From: Glaciozyma antarctica PI12
Taxonomy: Eukaryota > Basidiomycota > Microbotryomycetes > Kriegeriales > Camptobasidiaceae
Length of the DNA: 64,000 bases
Assembly (NCBI GenBank): GCA_002917775.1
Contig: KZ627150.1
Location: 470,284 to 534,283 of the forward strand
Reading direction: 5' to 3'
A program made the position numbers and the translations under genes. Shown in pieces: positions 54,662-64,000 of this stretch (positions within the stretch are counted from its first letter, which is position 1; the number at the start of each line of letters is the position of its first letter). The notes under the pieces were generated by a model, which searched no databases, had not been told where the DNA came from, and worked only from the letters and a program-made list of their open reading frames with translations.

Positions 54662-54975
54662 ATGAAGAACGTTCTGCGCCGAAAGAAGAAGAACTCGACC
54701 GACTCTGCTGCGTCGTCGTGGTCGTCGTTCGACGCCAGGCTTCCCCCAGGCGAAGGCGGAGCAAGCTGACGTCCGGTTTGATCGCAGCGTTCCAGTACTG
54801 CATCGCGAGCTCTGTGAGTTCTCTTTGTTTCTGACTGGTGTGTGAGCAGAGCTGAGATGGGGGTTGATCGCGACAGGATTTCGAAGCTGCCAGCTCGTGG
54901 ATTGCGAAGGCTCACGCGGCGTTCGTTGTCGAGCGAGGCGAGGATAGCGAGGACGCCGTCAAGATGAGGGTTTAG
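54662..54975 (+). CDS. Possible small protein, doubtful
   Basis: An ATG at 54662 opens a basic start (MKNVLRRKKKNSTDSAASSW) that runs into a stop after about 36 codons. Overlapping it in the next frame is LTSGLIAAFQYCIASS, joined by a 70-nt or so GT-AG intron (about 54814-54882) to DFEAASSWIAKAHAAFVVE, then SEDAVKMRV and a stop at 54973-54975. The two halves read like one small soluble protein of about 85 residues, but the frames agree only with a short 41-nt intron (about 54710-54750) or a missing base near 54762. No family recognised. It could also be part of the 5' leader of the acyl-CoA dehydrogenase gene. Confidence 0.3.
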
Positions 54976-55291
54976 GTTGAGCATCCGCGATCTCATTACG
55001 CTGCTGGCAGGCTGGCCCGAGCAGAGGAGTTGTACTTTAGACGGAGTGGGAGGTCCGAGGTGGACTCAACTTGGAGCTTGGAGCGAGTTTGGCTCTTGTT
55101 GGAGAATCAAGCGACTAATGTACCGCCATCTACGTTCTACTGCACGTCTATACTTCTTTCAGCAAAGCAGCGCAAGAGAAGCGAAGAGAGCGGTCCACAG
55201 GGGCCTGAACGGCTCACGGCCTTTCGAGATCCGAGACGACCACGACGGGGTTGAACTTGTTCTCTCCTCGAGCAGACGAACACGTCAAAGA
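54976..55291. other. Intergenic, acyl-CoA dehydrogenase upstream
   Basis: About 315 bp before the acyl-CoA dehydrogenase start. The frame stays open upstream of the chosen ATG, but the composition there is not coding-like. No sites recognised. Confidence 0.35.
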
Positions 55292-57647
55292 ATGCTCATT
55301 CACGAAGGATTTCAACAGACTCCACTCAGCCTCCCACCAGCTTGGGACGACGACGTCGCGCTCAAATCGCTTCTCCGTCGCGTCCTCCCCGGAAACGTCT
55401 ACGCGGAACTCGACGTCGAGCTCAAGGGATTCCAGGACAGGCTCGCAGGCCGTGAGTATTATCTTGGTGTAGACGAAGGCGCTGCTGAACCTCCTGCTCG
55501 AACAGCCATCCACCGCCTCGCTCTTCTCGCCGACGGACCTGAAAACGAGCCTACGCTGAATCAGCACGACCAGTGGGGGCAGCGAGTGGACGTGCTCAAG
55601 ACCAGCGAGGGATGGCGTGGGCTTAAAGGAGTGGCAGCGGAGGAAGGGTGAGTGCGAGCTTGCGGGGGCAGAGTGTTCGCACTGACTCGAGCGCGCGTGA
55701 TTTCAGGATGGTTGCGATCGCGTTTGAGCAGCGGCAGGGAGAGTATTCACGGCTGTGTGGATTTGCAAAGGTGAGCCTGCATTCCTAGCTGGAGTTGACT
55801 GCCGGCTGATCTTCCCTCGGCTGGCAGGGCTACCTCTGGGCTCCGGAATCTCGCTGTTGGTCCCGTCTGTTGTCTTTCGGATCGCTCTTTCTCACGCATG
55901 ACCACACCGCAGACGTCGGATGCCCAATCTCTATGACCGACGGCGCTGCTCAAGTCATTCAGCTCGCGGGAACTCCGGAAATGAAGGCTGAGATCCTACC
56001 TCGTCTCGTTAGGTGAGTCCCTTCTTCCAGAGCTCCCTCGTTCAGACTACTGACTCCGATCATCGTAGCCGAGACCCCAAGGTTGCATGGACTGCAGCTC
56101 AGCTCATGACCGAGAAGCCTGGAGGCTCAGACGTCTCGCTCACGGAGACCGTTGCGAAGCCGGTCGATCCTGCAAACGCCACCGAGCCTGGGTCCACCTA
56201 CATCCTCGATGGCTTCAAGTGGTACGTTACCGCGTAATCTCTCTTATGCTGCCTTGCTAACGTCTTTGCGGCGGCAGGTTCTCCTCCGCAACGGACGGCG
56301 ACGTCGCTCTCGCTCTCGCGCGCACGAGCGGAAAGGGCAGCGCTGGGCTCAGTCTTTTCGTCATCAAGCTTCGCGACGATCAAGGTAGGACGAACGGGGT
56401 CTACATCCACCGGCTCAAAAAGAAGTGGGGGACGAAAGTGCGCTCGAGAGTATTCCGTTTCGACCTTCGCACGCTGATTCGCTCTCGCTAGTCCCTCCCA
56501 ACGGCTGAGCTCTCCATTGGTGGCGCCGTAGGACAACTTCTCGGCCCTCTCGGTCGAGGAGTCAAGACCATCTCGACCATCCTCAACATCACGCGTCTCC
56601 ACTCGGCCATGTCAGGCGTCGCAGCCCTCCGTCGCTGCATCTCCATCGCCAAGTCCTTCGCTGCCGTTCGCCATGTCGGCGGGGAGAAGGGAACCCTCTT
56701 GATCGATAACGAGATGCACACGGGAGCTTTGGTGCGTTGCGAGCTCACGCATCGTGCGCTCCTTCAATTCATGATGGGCCTTGCGCTGTTGATGGTACGT
56801 TCCTCGGTCGCTCTCGGACTCGAAAGTCGGCTAACGTGTCTACTCGCGCAGGGAAGGGCGGAGGCGCTCAAGGACCAGGACCTTACGACGAGCGAGAAGG
56901 ATCGCTTGAGGCTCTTGACGCCAGTGGCGAAGGCTTTCAACGCTGACCTCTCCACCAACGAGATGCCGCACTGCATGGAAGCGCTCGGAGGCCAAGGGTG
57001 AGTTCGACTTTCCATCCCCATCGCAAGCCGCGAGGCTGATTTCAACGTCTTCGCAGATTCATGGTCGAGAACGAGATCGGGCGCCTGATCCAGGACGCGA
57101 ACGTCGAGAGGATCTGGGAAGGAACGACCAACGTACTCTCCCTCGACGTCCTCCGCGTCATCATCAAATCTCAAGGAACCGCCGTCCGCTCTTTCGTCGA
57201 GGTACGTTCCTCCAGTGCGAACCCTTCGCACGCCCACTAACCCTCTAGCAGTGGGCTTCCTCGATCCTCGCCTCCGTCCCTCCCTCCCTCGACATCAGTT
57301 CCTCGACTCAACTCCTCGCAGCAGGACTGGAACAAGTCGCCGCAGCGACCAAGACGTTCCTCACCCCCGGCAGTTCAGCAGACCCTCGTCTCGCCCGACC
57401 GCTCCTCTACCTCCTCGGCTACATCTCTTCGTCCATCTACCTTATCGAGCAAACTATCTGGTCGAGCGAGACGCCTGGAGAGGAGAAGGGGGTTGATAGG
57501 CTCGTTGTCGTTCGTTGGGTTGGGAATGGGGCGTTGGCGCTGGTGATTAGGGACGTTGATGAGCTTGTCAGGGGGGATCGAGGGACGCAGGAAGCGGAGC
57601 GGAGGATGGAGAAGGAGCTGATATACGGGACGAGCAGCAAGTTGTGA
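55292..57647 (+). CDS. AidB/ACAD11-type acyl-CoA dehydrogenase
   Basis: FAD-dependent acyl-CoA dehydrogenase of the AidB-like branch. N-terminal adaptive-response domain: MLIHEGFQQTPLSLPPAWD, LNQHDQWGQRVDVLKTSEGW; middle FAD/substrate part: GYLWAPESRCWSRL, CPISMTDGAAQVIQL, WTAAQLMTEKPGGSDVS, GFKWFSSATDGDVALALAR; C-terminal helical domain: NITRLHSAMSGVAALRRC, MPHCMEALGGQGFMVENEI, QDANVERIWEGTTNVLSLD (Glu of IWEG is the expected catalytic base). About nine introns of about 50-60 nt, first at about 55452-55503. About 610 residues plus a C-terminal tail ending YGTSSKL; stop TGA at 57645-57647. Its neighbour upstream makes carnitine precursor, so a role in fatty-acid or branched-chain acyl breakdown is plausible but inferred. 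It converges on NOC3 with a 49-bp gap. Confidence 0.9.
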
Positions 57648-57696
57648 ATGAACGACCATCTAATTCATCCCTCTGCAAATTCCTCCTCGCTCCTCC

Positions 57697-60600
57697 TCAA
57701 TCCCGCTGGAAGTTGACCAACTGCTTGTAGGCGATCCGCATCTTCTCATCCGGGTGATTCCTGAAAAGCGACGCCTCCCACCAGCAAGTCCCCTCCGGCT
57801 CCGCCCTCTCCGGCTCGTCGACCCACCCCTTCCACTTCCCATCAATCCTCCTATCCCCCGTCTCCAACATCGCCTCGACCTTCGGCTCACGAATCAACAA
57901 CGATCGCAAGAACGCCATCGTGCGAAGTTGGGACGCCGGAGGCCACTGGAGGCACGAGGTGAGGAGGCGTTTAGAGAAGGCGAGAGTGCGGATAGGGGAG
58001 GGGAGGGAGCGGGGGATGAGGAAGACTGCGGCGAGAGCGCGGAAGAGGAGGTCGGCTTCGGTTTGAGCCATCTTGGCGGTCGCGCGACTGGTCGCGGTGG
58101 CGACGTTCCGGCCGACGTAGGGCGTTTCTTCGAAGGTGGGGCTGAGGGCGAGGGGGAGGATGAGGGCGTAGAGAGCTGAGATGAACTCTCCGAGATCGAT
58201 GTTGAGAGCCTCGCCTGCGTGGAAAGAGAGGTCAGCGAGCGAACGTGGAAGACTAAGAGTAACTGGACGCACCTTGACCTTGAAGAAGTTCGAAAGCGGT
58301 GACGATGCACAAGAGCTTCTCGCGCTGATCGTTTGCGAATTGCGAATCCCTCGTCGTCATTGATGATCCTCCTCGTCGTTAGTCGCTATTGATGATCCCC
58401 TTGAGGACCTCGAGCAAATCGCGGAAGAAATCGACGTTGACGAGATGGGAGAACCTCGCTAGTCCCTCGAGTGCAGCAGGGAGCAACGGCGTCCTATACT
58501 CGAGCTTGACGATGCGGAAGTAGAGCGCGAACAGCAACTTGAGCGTCTCAGTCATGTTGCGCTCCCGCTCCTGCTGGTTGATCTCTCCCTCCGCCTCGCG
58601 CATCTCCTTCTCGATCCCCGCTCGCACCTTGCGCACCTCTCGCGCCTTCTTACTCCCCGCTTTCGCCATCGCCTCCTTTGCCTTTCCTCCCTTACGACCC
58701 TTCCGATCCTTCTCCTGGTTCCAACGCACGACGCCCTTACGACCTTCCTTCTCGCGGAAGATGGCGTCGGCCGAAGCGCGAACACGACCTCCGCCGAGCT
58801 CCTCCTTAAGACGAAGGTTGAGGAGGGACGAGAGGACTTCGGGACGAACGGCGAAGGATCGGGCGCGCACGAGGCGCGAGATGAGGCGGACGAGGTGGAG
58901 AGAGTTGGTAGCGGCGGTGGTGGTGTCGTTCGCGAAGAGGTGGATGATAGTCTCGAGGCAGATTTGGTGGCCCTGGTTGGAACGATTCGTTAGTGAGGAG
59001 CGGGAGCGAGAGGAAGAAAAGTGGGCGCACGTCGTCCCATCCTTTGCGTCCGACGCGCTTGACGACGACGTCCATGATGTTGACGGCAAAGTTGAAGTCG
59101 GGCTTCTCCTTGACGAGCTGGCAGAGGCAGTGAATCGCCGCAGGAGCGAGGGGAGTGTCCTCTGCGATCACGAAATATCAGCAGCGAACTCGGAGCCTTG
59201 AGGAACGATAACGTACCAGTGACTTCGGACTCGCACATCTCGAGGAAGCGCTTGTAGACACCAACAAGGCCGTCCTCCCACTCGCGCTGGCGTGCGACCA
59301 TCTGGCTGACCTTGACATCCTTCTCGGCCTCGGTGAGAGGTCGAATACGGTATCCACTGCGCCAAACGCGAGTCAGTAAGGAGCTCACGAACGAGAGAGT
59401 ACAGCCCACTTACGGAACGATGTCGACAAAGACGGCTAGCAGACTGACCATGGCCATGACGCGAATCTCGCGGTCGACCATGATGGGTCGCTCGCCAGAG
59501 CTTCGTGCAGACGACGACGACGAGAACTTGGGTCCAGTGAGCGAGAGCAGTCGCTTGAGCAAGTTGAGCTGCACCAGAAAGGATCAGCATCGACTCTATA
59601 GCGCAAAGAAGAACGAGGAACGCACCCCTCCCTCGCCTTCTCCAGTCCCGCTCGCCTCCCTCCCAAGATCCGCAATCTCCTCCCTCGCCCTCGAAACCCT
59701 CTCCTTCTTATCCTTAATCTCCAACAACTGCCTCACCGCCGGCCTACCGAAACGCTGTCCCAGGGGATCGCTCCTATACTCGGGCTCCTTTCGAATCCTC
59801 TCCGGCTCCGGACTGGGGCTCGGCTCAGGAGAGGGCGAGCGGTCGAGAGGAGAGGTCGCGCGGACGGCTTGACCGTTGACGATCGTCGGGAGCTTGGTGA
59901 GACGGGGTTTGGCGGCTTTGGGCTGGGCGGGACGGCGCTCGTAGGCCGTTTCGAGGTCGTCGGCTTCGACAGTGGGGCGGGACTTTTTGCGAGGGAAATG
60001 CGTCTCCTCGTCCGAGTCGGAGAGGTCGGATTCGGAGAGGGAGAGCTCAGAATCGTCCTCGTCGGCTTCGGAATCGTCCTCGCCAGAAGCGGATTCGACG
60101 TCGACGTTGGATCCAGAGGCGGCCGCTCCAAGCTCGCCCGTACCGTCCTCGTCACTCCGAGTCGAGCTCCTCCTCACTATCGAACCCGCTCCCCAAGTCA
60201 TCGTCGTCGTCCAGCGAATCGAGATCGCTCATGTTGCTCATATCGCTCATCGTCCCCTCGTCCCCACTGAGATCGCTCATGACACTCAAGCTGTCGTCCG
60301 AGTCTCCACTTCCAAACGCCAAGTCGTCCTCCTCGAGATCATCGAGCAACTCTCCGTCCTTGTGCTGCTTCCTCGGAGCGTCCTCCTCGTCCGAACCGAA
60401 CGTCTCCTCCTCCTCCTCGCCCTTCTTCTTCTTCTTCTTGAGCGCCTTGAGCTCTGATTTGAGGAGAGTCGGAGGAGGGAGGGAGACCTTGAGGATGGAA
60501 GCTTTGCGGGGTGCAGCAGCAGGCTTCTCCTGCCTATGAGCCTTGACGAGACTCGGTCGAGAGCTGCAGAGAGAGAGAGGAGCCAGTTAGCTCCCTCCTC

Positions 60601-60990
60601 CTCGCCCACACGCATTCCAACTCACGTGGCCATTCCCTTGGTATCAAGCGTCATAAGGAAATCCGTCTGCTCGAGCTCCTCGAGATCCTCGTCCACGTCC
60701 ATAGCTCCCTCCTCATCGTCCGAGCTCATATCGCTAAGGTCATGTCCCTCGACCGCAGGGATGAACGCGGGTCCCTTGCCCTTCCTATCCTTCTTGGCGC
60801 TCGCCTTGGAAGGCTTGTCGGCAGGGAATGAGCCTGTGGGTCGGGCGACTGCGTCGTCGTTGTCGGCGGTAGTGGGAGTTGGAGCTGGTTTGGCGGAGTG
60901 CTTTGACTTTGTTGATTTGGTAGCTGATGCCTTGTGCTTCTTTGAGCTGGCAGAAGACTTTTGAGTCGTAACTCGCTTCTTTCCTGGCAT
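57697..60990 (-). CDS. NOC3: Nucleolar complex protein 3
   Basis: Nucleolar pre-60S assembly and replication-linked protein of the Noc3/CBF-Mak21 family. The N-terminal part is lysine-rich then acidic (MPGKKRVTTQKSS, GHDLSDMSSDDEEGAMDVDE, KALKKKKKKGEEEEETF). The Noc3 block is KLPTIVNGQAV, VRQLLEIKDKKERVSRARE, REIRVMAMVSLLAVFVDIVP, GYRIRPLTEAEKDVKVSQM; the CBF-type part has AAIHCLCQLVKEKPDFNFAV, HQICLETIIHLFANDTT, LFALYFRIVKLEY, LEGLARFSHLVNVDFFRDLL, CIVTAFELLQGQGEALNIDL and ends AYKQLVNFQRD. Start ATG at 60990-60988. The frame is broken at a TGA at 60152-60154 in the acidic part. An in-frame TAA at 58379-58381 would have to be spliced out by an intron of 84 nt (58408-58325, weak GTCCTC donor). 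Recognition of the family is firm; exact exons are not. Confidence 0.87.
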
Positions 60991-61238
60991 CCTCACAGCC
61001 TGGGTTGAGTTGGAGAGGACGAGCGCTTGAGACTACAAAAAAGTTGAGGAGAACTTCAACTTGCGCTTGGGCCTCAATTTGGACTTCCCTTCTCCATGGA
61101 CTTTTTGGTTTCAACTTTTGACTCTCTCTCTCTCTCGACTTGGGAGAACAGGGCTAATCAATCATAATTAACAACAGCGTCTACTGTCCTCTCATATCAG
61201 GCCCTATGCACAAAACAAGAAACAGCATCAGCTCACAC

Positions 61239-64000
61239 TCAAACCCTCGCAACGAGCTCGAACTCACACATCTTCCAATCCTCCTCCGCCCCTCCCAACC
61301 CCGCCTCCTGCGCCACCCCCGCATTCTGATAAACAGTCTGCATCGGCATCCCAAACGACTCCCACGTTCCAGGCGCCGGGACCATCTGCGGGTACCCGAA
61401 GCCTGGTAGAGAGGCGAGGAGCTGTTGCTGCTGTTGCTGTGCAAGGGATTGTTGAGGTGGGAGGGATAAAAGAGGTTGTTGTTGTTGCAGCGGGACGTAG
61501 GGTGGTTGAGGAGCGGGCTGGAGGAGTTGGGAGGGCTGGAGGAGCTGGGAGGGTTGGAGGAGTTGGGAGGGCTGTTGAGCTTGAGCTTGGAGGAAGGCGT
61601 CGAGGGGAGATAGGACGGGCGGAGGGAACGGGGAGGGAGAGTTCGAGTAAGCTTGAGTAGGAGGAGGAACCATGAAAGCCGAGTAGTCGTAATTGGTGCC
61701 TTGGTACGAGGGATGGACCGGCGGCGACCCGTACGGCTGTAGTTTGTCGAAAGGCGAGTACTCGTCGTACAACGATGTCGCTACTGCTTGAGCGGATCCT
61801 AACGCCGTGTGCTCCCCCGCTGCCGCTTCAGGCGACTGCGAATCCATCTCGCGCGATCCGTCCAAATGGCTCCCCCGCGCCGGCCTGCGAGAGAGCCTCG
61901 TCGCCGGTCCCAAAATCGATAGGTTCTCATCCGAGACTCCCTGCGCATCAGGAGAAGTCCGGCGCTCCCCGACGTTCATCGGGATCGTCTCGGCGGCTTG
62001 GAGCGAGGCGAAAGCGTTATCGCGGAGAGCTTGGACGCGCGGGAAGAGCATCGCGACGGGTGCTCCGCCGATGCTTGCTTCTTCGAAGATCTCGACGGCG
62101 ATGTTGAGTTGTCCCCAGGCGTGCTGTGCGAGCATGCTCTTGGGCGAGGTGACGACGAGGGCGGATTGGGCGACCGAGGCGGTGAAGGCGTGGAAGAAGA
62201 TGTGCCTGCGAATCACGAGCGTCAGCTAGCGTTAGACCTGCAGAATGAAAGCGGGCGCACCACCAGCGAGAGCAAAGCACGGGGTCCAGCTTGATCCAGC
62301 TCCGGGCGACGGCGAGGATGTAGACGCCAGCTTCGAGGCACACCGTGACGACGCTCGCAGCCCAGGGGGACGCCAAAGGCTCGTCGGGATGGTGAAGAAG
62401 GGCTTGCGCGAAAGCAGGCTTGTGTAGGTAGACTGGTGCGAAGTCAGTCAGTCGTCGTTCGCGCAACACACGGCCGAGATGGACCCACGGAAGACCTGGG
62501 AGAAGATCATGTCGACAGTGTGCTGTCGCGCCTGATCTTTGAGCGAAGACGACGGGAGGAGACCGGGCGTAGGAGGAAGGAGGGGCGCTCCAGTCGGTCG
62601 GGAGGCGTACGCCGTCGGAGGAAGAGCTCCAGAGTGAACGGTGGCGGGAGAAGCCTTGAAGATGTCGCGAAGCTCCTGATCGAGAAGCTGGATCGTGCCG
62701 TACTGCAGGTGAAGAACGGTGAGCAGATAGTTCTCGCTTTCGAGCGAAGCGAACGCACGGAAGGAACCGAAACCGAGAACACGTCGTCGACGACCTTGCC
62801 CTGATGATGAACGCAGATCAGCAAATCGCTCCAACAGCAAAGGAACCAGCGAGCGACTTACGATGAACAGGCCAATCTTCCACTTCCAGATCTGGTAAGG
62901 ACAGGCGTTCGTCGCCATCTCGGTGTCGAAATGTCCCGGCGCCAGCATATAAGGTCGTCCTGAATCACAGCTCTACATCAGCATTCGTCACTCCGAAGAA
63001 CGAAGCGTGAAGCGTACCTGTTACCAAGCTCTGAAAGCGATCCAGCGTGAGGAGTTCATGAAAGAGAAGTCTCCGCCGGTCCGCCTCTTCTCCCGTCATC
63101 CCCCACTTGCTCGCATCGCGATGCAGCCCCATCGTCACGATCATCCGCATCGCCATTCCGAGCAGCGGGAAGTACGTCTCGCCCGAATCCTGCAGGTCGT
63201 GTCGGTTGAAAAGGAAGTTGCTGGTGATTTGGAGAGTTTGCGCGGCGGCGAGAGTGTTGTTGGAGCTGGAGAGAGCGTGAAGGTTAGCTTACTTATGAGA
63301 GACCGCAGAAACGGGAGCGCACAGGAAGCGGGAGGCAGATAACGTGGTCTGGGAGAGGTGAAAGTAGTCGTTCGCAGTTGCGTTGTAGCTCGAAGGGGCG
63401 TTCTTGTCAAAGAGGCTTCCGAGGGCGAGGATGATGAAGACGCAGGCGAGCTTGCTGCCGTGCGCGTCGCCTGGCGTGTAGGCTCGCGGAAAGTAATCCT
63501 CCCAAAACACGGTCTCCTGCGACGAGAGAATCGTCATCAGCTCCGAGTGCATCCACGTCGTCGACGACCTCGCGTACCTCCAGCGGCTCAAACATGAACG
63601 AGACAAAGAACCAGTAGTTCCTCGCGAGACGTTCGCCCTCTTCGACCGGCGGGAGCTGGCTGCGAGCAGATTCGAGCGCCTTGGAGCCGCCTCGACCGAC
63701 AGGGAAGTTGGATGTGGCCGGAGAGGCTGCTTGAATGGGCGAGGAGTCGTTCCAGCCTTCGTCCTCGTCGATGTCTGACCCCTCCTCGTCCTGCGGGGGC
63801 CCGTCAGCTAGCTCCTTCTCCCCGCCTGCCTCGGCAACCAGCTCACCTTGACAAAGTACGCTGACCCTGCGCTCAATCCCAAGAAGCGCGTAGTCCCATC
63901 GTCCTTGATCGTGAGCGACCCGACTCCCGCCACCAGCAGGTTCTCCGCCTCCTCCACCGCAGCTGCCTCGGGCTCCTCCACCTTCCCCTTCTTGCCAAAC
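61239..64000 (-). CDS. Fungal-specific transcription factor, 5' end outside window
   Basis: Nuclear regulator of the fungal_trans (middle homology region) class. Its N-terminus, with any DNA-binding cluster, lies beyond 64000. Visible parts: TTRFLGLSAGSAYF near 63880, ERLARNYWFFVSFMFEPLE, RAYTPGDAHGSKLACVFIIL, ETYFPLLGMAMRMIVTMGLH, RDASKWGMTGEEADRRRLL, FHELLTLDRFQSLVTGRP, NACPYQIWKWKIGLFI, LESENYLLTVLHLQYGTIQ, then a disordered C-terminus rich in Gln and Pro with a three-fold QPSQLLQ repeat (about 61500-61580) and ending CEFELVARV. At least six introns. The frame changes near 62770-62800, after GKVVDDVF, without a suitable intron. The middle region pattern (RFLGLSAGSAYF, MGLHRDASKWG) is typical of XlnR/Ppr1-like regulators, but no target can be named. 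Confidence 0.82.

Overview
The window is nuclear DNA from a GC-rich basidiomycete yeast. The best guess is the red-yeast group (Microbotryomycetes: Rhodotorula, Rhodosporidium, Sporobolomyces and relatives). The grounds are GC- and CT-rich sequence, very compact spacing, many introns of about 50-60 nt with GTRNGT donors and a CTAAC/CTGAC branch site, and a purely fungal gene set: homoaconitase, a She9/Mdm33 protein, two zinc-cluster-type regulators, midasin and the fungal COX4 form. I see no transposon, viral copy, rRNA, tRNA or CRISPR array. Gene models below were built by hand-splicing in the raw sequence; exon ends are inferred from splice signals, reading frame and family resemblance.

Layout. 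0-10 kb: F-box protein (+), RPA3 (-), CorA/Mnr2-type Mg transporter (-), mitoribosomal mL59 (-), one-finger C2H2 protein (+). 10-20 kb: ribosomal protein eL33 (+), an inositol-transporter-like MFS carrier (-) divergent from a Zn2Cys6 regulator (+), SHE9 (-), ribosomal protein eS4 (-). 20-30 kb: a Golgi-type SGNH/PC-esterase-like membrane protein (+), Maf pyrophosphatase (+), LYS4 (+), SGT1 (+), AIM41/YqeY (-). 30.7-47.8 kb: the giant AAA+ ribosome-assembly ATPase midasin MDN1 (+). 48-57.6 kb, all plus strand: gephyrin-type molybdenum cofactor gene, a cysteine-rich metallothionein-like gene, COX4, trimethyllysine dioxygenase, a doubtful small gene, and an AidB/ACAD11-type acyl-CoA dehydrogenase. 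57.7-64 kb: NOC3 (-) and the 3' part of a fungal-specific transcription factor (-) that runs off the window.

Themes. Ribosome production (eL33, eS4, MDN1, NOC3, mL59) and mitochondrial function (mL59, SHE9, LYS4, AIM41, COX4, TMLH) dominate. The carnitine-pathway dioxygenase lies next to an acyl-CoA dehydrogenase. The most interesting items are the 106-residue, 23-cysteine protein at 50.86-51.38 kb, found only by splicing four small exons; an intron that splits the eS4 start codon; a 10-nt microexon in the MFS carrier; a GC-AG first intron in SGT1; and a Mg transporter whose GMN signature reads SGN.

A cross-cutting observation: several clearly functional genes, including the essential-type MDN1 and NOC3, show reading-frame discontinuities of one or a few bases that no plausible intron explains. 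They occur roughly once per 6 kb, some in C or G runs. This looks more like residual indels in the sequence than gene decay.
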